Of a stretch of DNA of 44,580 nucleotides, positions 39,603 to 44,580 are shown in pieces. Source of the DNA: an uncultured Clostridia bacterium (GTDB lineage: Bacteria; Bacillota; Clostridia; Christensenellales; Pumilibacteraceae); contig CANRNV010000008.1 of assembly GCA_947632125.1 (NCBI GenBank), positions 1 through 44,580 on the forward strand, given 5' to 3'. Each line of letters starts with the position of its first letter. Positions within the stretch are counted from its first letter, which is position 1. A program made the translations under genes and the position numbers. The notes beneath the pieces were generated by a model. That model was not told where the DNA came from, did no database searches, and saw only the letters and a list, made by a program, of their open reading frames with translations.

Positions 39603-39616
39603 TCATTTTTTGTTCT

Positions 39617-39691
39617 GCAACTTTTACAAAAAAGTTGCTCAAAAAACTTTTATCTGCGGCGATGTTGAAAAGTATTTTTCAACATCGCCGC
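39617..39691. repeat. Repeat element copy B
   Basis: The hairpin GCAACTTTT/AAAAGTTGC (39617-39638) is followed by TCAAAAAACTTTTATCT. A palindrome GCGGCGATGTTGAAAA/TTTTTCAACATCGCCGC (39656-39691) follows. The left half matches copies A and D, while the core stem is unique to this copy. It may also act as a terminator of the exonuclease gene. Confidence 0.8.
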
Positions 39692-39799
39692 TAAATAAAA
39701 CCTTTTGCGCGACCTTACTCTAATTTGTGTATATAGGCGACAGAAATGCCTCTTTTATTATTAATCGGAGAACCCTTTGTGCCATTTGTAGTCAAACAA

Positions 39800-39829
39800 G
39801 GGGAGCTGCCGCCCGTGGCGGCTGAGGGG
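39800..39829. repeat. GC-rich hairpin fragment
   Basis: GGGGAGCTGCCGCC-cgt-GGCGGCTGAGGGG forms a short strong hairpin. It resembles a repeat fragment common in gut Clostridia, but I can see only one copy here. The rest of 39692-39888 holds no gene; the AT-rich stretch contains a TATAAT-like hexamer at 39839 without a partner. Confidence 0.4.
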
Positions 39830-39888
39830 ATTCGCCGTATAATAACACACTCTTATTTGTAATAAAGCTATTACAAAACGAAAAAATG

Positions 39889-39979
39889 GGTACACAAAAA
39901 AATTTTGAGCGCCGCATTGGGAAATTCTTCCCAACGCGGCGCTCAAAATTTTTATTGTTACTTTTTTCAAAAAAGTAGC
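39889..39979. repeat. Repeat element copy C (inverted orientation)
   Basis: GGTACACAA (39889-39897) leads into AATTTTGAGCGCCGC ... GCGGCGCTCAAAATT, a palindrome with inner stem TTGGGAA/TTCCCAA. ATTG and a hairpin TACTTTTTT/AAAAAAGTA (39959-39977) follow. The GGTACACAA...TTTTGAGCG end is shared with copy D. It lies directly against the 3' end of the 254-residue gene and can act as its terminator. Confidence 0.82.
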
Positions 39980-39985
39980 AAAATA

Positions 39986-40750
39986 CTACTTCGAAAAGAA
40001 TTTTCTCATAACAAGGGAGCAGAGCCAAAATACAGCGACGGCGAACAAGACGGCTGCGCCGCACGCCAAGAGCACCCAATCTACGATCTGTTCGGGGATA
40101 ATCACGAGCATAATATACATGATGACAAACGCCGCGAGCAGCGGGATAAGCGACCTCGGCAAGACATCTTTCAGCCCACGCAGCTTTTTGCGTTCGACGA
40201 CGGCAATAATCAGCGCCTCGACAGCCAGCAAACCCACGAGCAAATAGCCCGCCGCCTTGGTGCCAAGCGTAATGGTCGCATAATCGTAGCACAACCCCAT
40301 CATCAACGAGGCGATCAACACCGCAATAACGAACAACACGTAGATCGCACGATAAAGCTTATCCTTTTGCCTCAACTTGGACTTGGGCAAAACGAACCTG
40401 AGGTCGATTTTCTCGCCGTTACTTTCGCCCTTTTTGATAAGCGCCAATAAAACGCCGAAGAGCACAACGAGCGCGCCCACAAAGACGAAAAGCGTCCATA
40501 CGACAAACGGAGCGGCACCCGAGCCCATTCGAAACCCGCCCTTTACTTGATAGGCGAAAGTCGCAACGGTAAACACGAGCAAAAAAAGAGGCGTCGACAA
40601 ACAGACGTCAAACACGAGCGCGCCGAGCGTCCTGTTTTTACCCGACCCGCCGATAGCTTTCAGGGCATGGCGATATATTTTCGGCAGTGCGAAAATGCAA
40701 TATATCAACTCGATCGCCAAGCCGAACAATAACCACAAAACCCAATACAA
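39986..40750 (-). CDS. Multi-pass membrane protein of unknown function
   Basis: This 254-residue protein has about seven hydrophobic helices (roughly 2-20, 45-68, 80-105, 132-155, 162-182, 198-222 and 226-248) separated by short lysine/arginine-rich loops. No catalytic or transport motif is recognised. An AGGAG site lies about 12 bases before the start, with a promoter further upstream. No informative neighbour exists, as repeats flank it on one side. It could be a small transporter, a channel or an envelope protein. Confidence 0.6.
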   Translation of the reverse strand: MYWVLWLLFGLAIELIYCIFALPKIYRHALKAIGGSGKNRTLGALVFDVCLSTPLFLLVFTVATFAYQVKGGFRMGSGAAPFVVWTLFVFVGALVVLFGVLLALIKKGESNGEKIDLRFVLPKSKLRQKDKLYRAIYVLFVIAVLIASLMMGLCYDYATITLGTKAAGYLLVGLLAVEALIIAVVERKKLRGLKDVLPRSLIPLLAAFVIMYIMLVIIPEQIVDWVLLACGAAVLFAVAVFWLCSLVMRKFFSK

Positions 40751-40800
40751 AAAACAATTCTCCTAAGACAAAATTCGATAAAATAAACAAATCCAATATT

Positions 40801-40830
40801 ATTATAACGGCAAAAATATATATTTGTCAA
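40801..40830 (-). promoter_or_regulatory. Promoter of the 254-residue membrane protein
   Basis: TTGACA (40825-40830) and TATAAT (40801-40806) on the minus strand, 18-base spacer. Confidence 0.8.
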
Positions 40831-40954
40831 CCGTAATAAAGCGATATTCGGTTATTTCATTATTTTTCCATAACGCCGCCTTAATAAATGAAAATACGGC
40901 GCGTCAACGACGTTCGCCGACGCACCATACAATCTTTGTTTTAATCCCTAAATA

Positions 40955-43171
40955 TTACTCCTCAACTCGAACAAGGTCTATACCTTGACCCGTGGCGACA
41001 TCCGCAAAGGTAAGCGTATCGTACCCCAAGGTATCAAGTCCTTGCATAAGCACCATGGAATTTCCTTGCAAAACAAACGAGAATTGATAACCGTTGGAAC
41101 CCATGCCGAACGTAAAATCATTTACGCCTAATACAACGGGCGCGGCGGATCCGTTTTGTAAAGTAACACTCGTCAAGGTAATGACAACCGTGATAGTTGC
41201 GCCATAGCCGTTTGTACCTTGGAACTTGCCCACGTACATAGCCCATCTGCACTGCGTCATCGTACGCGGTTCCTTGCCCTCTTCGGTAAGGATGAGGTCG
41301 TCACCCTCAAATTTCAACACGTAATTCTTGCCCTCGTTGGTAAAGGAGCAGCTTTCGTCGGTGCAGACAATGTTTGTAGAGTCAACACCGCTCATGGTAA
41401 TTCCGTCGAGAGTTACGGTCATGGAAACGTTCAGGTCGGTCGACAACCAATCTCCGCTGTACTTGGGAAGTATAATGCCGTCCTTTTTATCCTCGGGGAT
41501 CGTAATGGGAAGAGTTGTTTCGTTCCAATTGCCGAACGTGAGCGTCACCATTTGAACGGTTCCGAAGTAGTCGCTGCAATCTATCTCCGCACAGTACATC
41601 TTGCCGTCCTTGATAGTAACCGAGAAGGAAAGCGGCATGGACAGAGCGTCGATTTGAGCCACGCCCGTAGCCATCTTGCCGGCGAGTTCCGCTATCATAT
41701 TGCCGGACAATGCGTCGATCTCCCTAAGCGAGAACTTGCCGTTACCCATGTATTTGAGCAATGCGTAGTACTCGTCCTCGCCGTCACTGAGTTCGAACGA
41801 TGCCTTGATGTCCGACAGGCTCGTGTTGCTTGCCTGAATCGAACCTACGGTAAACGTTCCGGTTGCGGTATTGTAATTGTATCTCCAAATACTGTTGTCG
41901 TTGCGGACAAAGTAGCCGCCGTCGGTGCTATCGGAATCGATATATATGCCCTCGGGTGTGTAATATGCAACGTACTCCTGCTCCGAATCTTGATATGTAA
42001 CGGTATAATTTTCCGCCTTGGCAGCCTCTTGCAAAGCCTTTTTAAGCTCCTCGTGCTCGGGAGTGAGTTCGTAATCGGCAAAGTACTCGCTGTTTATTAC
42101 GGCGTTGCCGTGCTCCGAAACTTCAATTCGGGCTACTATTTGATATTCTTCACCTGCTTCCTGATCCACAAGCGTTTCGTACGCGATTTCGATGTTAGTT
42201 ATCTTGCCGTCCTTTTCGGTCATTACAAAGCTTTCCACTTCCGTGTCGCTGTAACCGGCAAGCGCAGTTGCGACCTCGGTGCGAAGTTCATCGTCCGCAA
42301 TGTCCCAAGTGCCGATGCCCGTATAGATAAGGTCGCTGTCGGTAAGCGATACAAACGGATACATATCGCTTAAAGTTGCTTCCATTTCGTACTTTTCTAT
42401 CTTACCGTCGGAGCCATGGACGTATTGATAAAGTTTTTCGTCCTCATCCTGCTTATATGCACCCATAAAGGCGTCCATCGTGCCCTCGCCGAGTTCCATC
42501 AAAACAGCCTTTTTATAGTAGTCATAAGTGAGCGTGGACTTGCTCATGCTTGTAGACGTGTTTACTTCCATCAAGTTGGTTTCGACTATGACGGAGTTTT
42601 GCAAGGATTTGAGCGGGGTTTCGATCTCGAATTGACCGAATTCTACTTCCACGTCGACATCCTCTTTTACTTCGAAAGTGTACTTGTTGTTTGTAAGTTT
42701 GCAGCTTTTGCCGCCCACCTTAAAGCTTTTTACCTCGTAGCCCACATTGGCTTTTACTTCTACCGTAACCGCAGTGCCGTACAAATACTCTTCCGCTTTG
42801 GGACTGAGCGACACCGAACCGCCTTCGCTTGCCTTGAGGGTAACTTTGTAGTTCTTTGCCTCGGCAAAGGTAACCTTTATCGTGGTGTTCTCTTTGATAT
42901 TGAAGGTGTACTTGTTGTTTGAAAGCTTAGCCTCCTCACCGTTCACCGTAAACTCATCCACCATAAAGCCGTCTTTGGGCTCTACCCTAACGGTTACGGA
43001 TTCGCCGTCGACATAAGAACTTTTGGCATCTACTATCGTAACAGAGCCCTGTTCTTTGTCATATGCATCGATCTTTACTTTGAAGCCGTTTTGGCTGCAA
43101 GCTGCGAGCGCGATGCAGCTTATAAGCAACACGCCGAGCATAATGACCGCAAAAAGACTCTTCTTTTTCAT
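40955..43171 (-). CDS. Large lipoprotein with N-terminal beta repeats
   Basis: This 738-residue exported protein has a lipobox LAAC (Cys25). At the N-terminus two divergent copies of a beta-grasp-like repeat (about 30-103 and 107-180) share 'YTFNIKENTTIKVTFAEAK' and 'YTFEVKEDVDVEVEFGQF' endings, as in bacterial repeat domains related to InlB B-repeats. The long remaining part shows no clear family; it has repeated aromatic and acidic blocks and a late segment 'YGATITVVITLTSVTLQNGSAAPVV'. It is probably a surface-exposed binding protein. GGAGGCAG precedes the start. Confidence 0.75.
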   Translation of the reverse strand: MKKKSLFAVIMLGVLLISCIALAACSQNGFKVKIDAYDKEQGSVTIVDAKSSYVDGESVTVRVEPKDGFMVDEFTVNGEEAKLSNNKYTFNIKENTTIKVTFAEAKNYKVTLKASEGGSVSLSPKAEEYLYGTAVTVEVKANVGYEVKSFKVGGKSCKLTNNKYTFEVKEDVDVEVEFGQFEIETPLKSLQNSVIVETNLMEVNTSTSMSKSTLTYDYYKKAVLMELGEGTMDAFMGAYKQDEDEKLYQYVHGSDGKIEKYEMEATLSDMYPFVSLTDSDLIYTGIGTWDIADDELRTEVATALAGYSDTEVESFVMTEKDGKITNIEIAYETLVDQEAGEEYQIVARIEVSEHGNAVINSEYFADYELTPEHEELKKALQEAAKAENYTVTYQDSEQEYVAYYTPEGIYIDSDSTDGGYFVRNDNSIWRYNYNTATGTFTVGSIQASNTSLSDIKASFELSDGEDEYYALLKYMGNGKFSLREIDALSGNMIAELAGKMATGVAQIDALSMPLSFSVTIKDGKMYCAEIDCSDYFGTVQMVTLTFGNWNETTLPITIPEDKKDGIILPKYSGDWLSTDLNVSMTVTLDGITMSGVDSTNIVCTDESCSFTNEGKNYVLKFEGDDLILTEEGKEPRTMTQCRWAMYVGKFQGTNGYGATITVVITLTSVTLQNGSAAPVVLGVNDFTFGMGSNGYQFSFVLQGNSMVLMQGLDTLGYDTLTFADVATGQGIDLVRVEE

Positions 43172-43205
43172 AACTGCCTCCTATACATGATATAATACTA
43201 AACAA

Positions 43206-43235
43206 ATTATATCATATACTCGGACATTTTGTCAA
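43206..43235 (-). promoter_or_regulatory. Promoter of the 738-residue lipoprotein
   Basis: TTGACA (43230-43235) and TATAAT (43206-43211) on the minus strand, 18-base spacer. Confidence 0.82.
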
Positions 43236-43263
43236 TAGTTTTAGGTGAAAAAGTTGCAAAATC

Positions 43264-43291
43264 GAACTGAGGAAAACATTTTTTCAAGTTC
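43264..43291 (-). terminator. Probable terminator at the end of spo0A
   Basis: GAACT/AGTTC and GAAAA/TTTTC stems with small internal bulges form a hairpin, followed on the minus strand by ATTTT. It overlaps the spo0A stop codon. Confidence 0.5.
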
Positions 43292-44012
43292 AGACGCTTT
43301 CGAGCAACAGTTTGTCGGCTACAAGCGCGATAAATTCGCCGTTTGTCGGCTTTTCGTTTTGCGAATACACCCTCACGCCGAACAGCGAATTGATATTTTC
43401 GATCTTTCCTCTGTTCCAACCCACCTCGATGGCGTGGCGAATGGCTCGCTCCACCTTGGACGGGCTGGTGTCGAACTTGGCGGCGACGCCCGGGTACAAC
43501 TTTTTGGTGATGCTGTTGATGATGTCGGGGTCCTCGATCGACAATTTGATAGCCTCACGGAGATATTGATAGCCCTTGATGTGCGGCGGAATACCGACCG
43601 AAATGAAGATTTTGGCAATGCGTTCTTCGAGCGTCTTGTTCTTTATGGGGCGTTTGAACTGCTTTTGCGTGAGGGCGTCCTCCACCTTTTGCTTTATCAC
43701 CTCAACGGGCGTGGGCTTGATGAGATAGTAGTCACAGCCGAGTTCCATCGCCTTGGCAATAAAGACGTCTTGACTGAGCGCCGAAACGGCAATGACCTTG
43801 GTCGCGCCCTTATTCAGCTTCTCCAAAAAGGCAAAGCCGTCCATTATGGGCATAACAAGGTCGAGCAAAATGCAGTCGGCGCCATTGGCTTTTTCGAGCC
43901 CCTCTTTGCCGTTGTAGGCTACGTCGACCTCGAAGCGTTCGGGCTCGAATTGCGCCCTGAGTTCCTCGCAAAATTCCGTGTTGTCGTCAATTACCAAAAT
44001 TCTTGTTTTCAT
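43290..44012 (-). CDS. spo0A: Sporulation response regulator Spo0A
   Basis: This 240-residue response regulator has an N-terminal receiver domain (acid pocket D9/D10, phosphorylated Asp51 in 'LLDLVMPIMDGF', lysine in 'LIKPTP'). The C-terminal DNA-binding domain is diagnostic: 'IFISVGIPPHIKGYQYLREAI', 'SKVERAIRHAIEVGWNRG' and 'NEKPTNGEFIALVADKL'. It is slightly shorter than many Spo0A proteins because the linker is short. It governs entry into sporulation and links the organism to spore-forming Bacillota. The start has AAAGGAAT nine bases upstream. A TATAAT lies upstream, but no clear -35, so an alternative sigma factor is possible. Confidence 0.96.
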   Translation of the reverse strand: MKTRILVIDDNTEFCEELRAQFEPERFEVDVAYNGKEGLEKANGADCILLDLVMPIMDGFAFLEKLNKGATKVIAVSALSQDVFIAKAMELGCDYYLIKPTPVEVIKQKVEDALTQKQFKRPIKNKTLEERIAKIFISVGIPPHIKGYQYLREAIKLSIEDPDIINSITKKLYPGVAAKFDTSPSKVERAIRHAIEVGWNRGKIENINSLFGVRVYSQNEKPTNGEFIALVADKLLLESV

Positions 44013-44249
44013 GAGGTATTATTCCTTTTTTTAATGATTTAATTGTATAAATATTATATATCGCCATCGAAAAGGCACGCAAGCGATTTGCGCCGAGAAT
44101 AATTGCATTATTTGACAATTAACTGCAAACCGTGTCGCATTTTTGCTTTTTATATATTTGAGGTAATAAAAAAGCAAAGTCGCTCGTTTTTGAGCCTTTT
44201 ATCTGATAATTTTTTTCGATTTTCAAATATTTTAGGTACGCTTTGCGCT

Positions 44250-44350
44250 CTTTGCAACTTTTTTGAAAAAAAGTTGCTCAAAAAACTTTTGAGGGCGCAA
44301 ACTCGGAAAAAGCTTTCCGAGTTTGCGCTCAAAATTTTCTTGTGTACCTG
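44250..44350. repeat. Repeat element copy D
   Basis: The hairpin GCAACTTTTTTGAAAAAAAGTTGC (44254-44277) is followed by TCAAAAAACTTTTGAGGG. A palindrome with inner stem CGCAAACTCGGAAA/TTTCCGAGTTTGCG (44294-44327) follows, then CGCTCAAAATTTTCTTGTGTACC. Both ends match copies A-C; the inner stem does not. Bases 44013-44249, upstream of spo0A, hold no gene. Confidence 0.85.
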
Positions 44351-44379
44351 TTTTCACCTTATAAAACGCAGAAATAACA

Positions 44380-44580
44380 ATTAACACTGAACAATCGTCG
44401 AAGCCCAAATAACACTTCTTAATAATAATGAGTAAAGAAAACTAAATTTGCTCAATTTAACAGGAAACACCTTAGGGGTTTTATGCGAAGCTTCCGTAAA
44501 GATAGCTCGTATAATAGAGTAAGCTGAAATGTGAGCGTTCTGCGGGGTCAGCAACGTCAACTTTGGTTATGTCGTTTGGA
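44380..44580. other. Unassigned, possibly structured region at the window edge
   Basis: No gene is convincing here. Several short hairpins can be drawn on the plus strand: AAACACC-TTA-GGGGTTT (one mismatch), CGTTCTG-CGGGGT-CAGCAACG (one bulge) and AACGTCAAC-TTTG-GTTATGTCGTT. A minus-strand frame from 44568 to about 44385 has no stop for some 60 codons but lacks a start and ribosome binding site. It may be part of a structured RNA or RNA-gene leader that continues beyond the window. Confidence 0.3.

Noticed and set aside
40860..40950. Terminator after the 738-residue lipoprotein
   Set aside because: Several weak GC stems can be drawn (for example GCGTC/GACGC), but none is followed by a T-run.
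44380..44580. tmRNA or rRNA at the window end
   Set aside because: No tag-coding frame, tRNA-like 3' end or conserved rRNA block was found in the visible part.

Overview
The window looks like a chromosomal segment from an anaerobic, spore-forming member of the Bacillota (class Clostridia). The main evidence is a Spo0A master regulator at the right end. It is supported by a flavodiiron protein fused to flavin reductase and rubredoxin domains, a DUF1540 protein, a dnaX-ybaB-recR cluster, large lipoproteins with InlB-type repeats, GGAGG-type ribosome binding sites and sharp TTGACA/TATAAT promoters. The exact order or genus cannot be fixed from the sequence. Most genes from about 7.8 kb onward lie on the minus strand.

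Layout: two tandem proline tRNAs on the minus strand (GGG and CGG anticodons) open the window. A plus-strand pair follows: a large coiled-coil/membrane protein and a LemA-family protein. They converge on a 565-residue lipoprotein. After a 429-residue protein of unknown function comes an AbiE-type (type IV) toxin-antitoxin pair at 6.3-7.8 kb. From 7.8 to 14 kb lie a DUF362 protein with an ECF-transporter S component, a CrtO-like membrane acyltransferase, a cyclophilin, a zinc/cadmium efflux operon (ArsR regulator, stand-alone HMA protein, P1B ATPase) and ferritin. An 815-residue repeat lipoprotein follows.

From 16.6 to 21.7 kb is a TPP-riboswitch-controlled thiamine operon, transcribed thiS-thiF-thiG-thiH-tenI-thiC. 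It makes both the thiazole and the pyrimidine halves of thiamine. The gene in the usual thiE position is TenI-like (thiazole tautomerase), so the coupling enzyme must be encoded elsewhere. Next are the flavodiiron fusion, recR-ybaB-dnaX, and a 10-TM metal exporter. A tight operon of Na/Pi symporter, PHP phosphoesterase, DUF1624 membrane acyltransferase, AMP-ligase and TcdA follows, and then a CtpE/Exp7-type P-type ATPase with a small zinc-ribbon membrane partner. The right part holds DUF1540, MscS, a HAD phosphatase overlapping an exonuclease-BRCT fusion, a membrane protein, a 738-residue repeat lipoprotein and spo0A.

The most unusual non-genic signal is a family of modular palindromic intergenic elements at about 21.74-22.09, 39.62-39.69, 39.89-39.98 and 44.25-44.35 kb. 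Each joins a short A/T-rich hairpin to a long palindrome. Much of the shared end sequence is conserved, while the inner stem sequence is completely different from copy to copy. Other items worth attention are the internally terminated and re-initiated zinc operon, two probable leaderless genes, and an unassigned structured stretch at the right edge.
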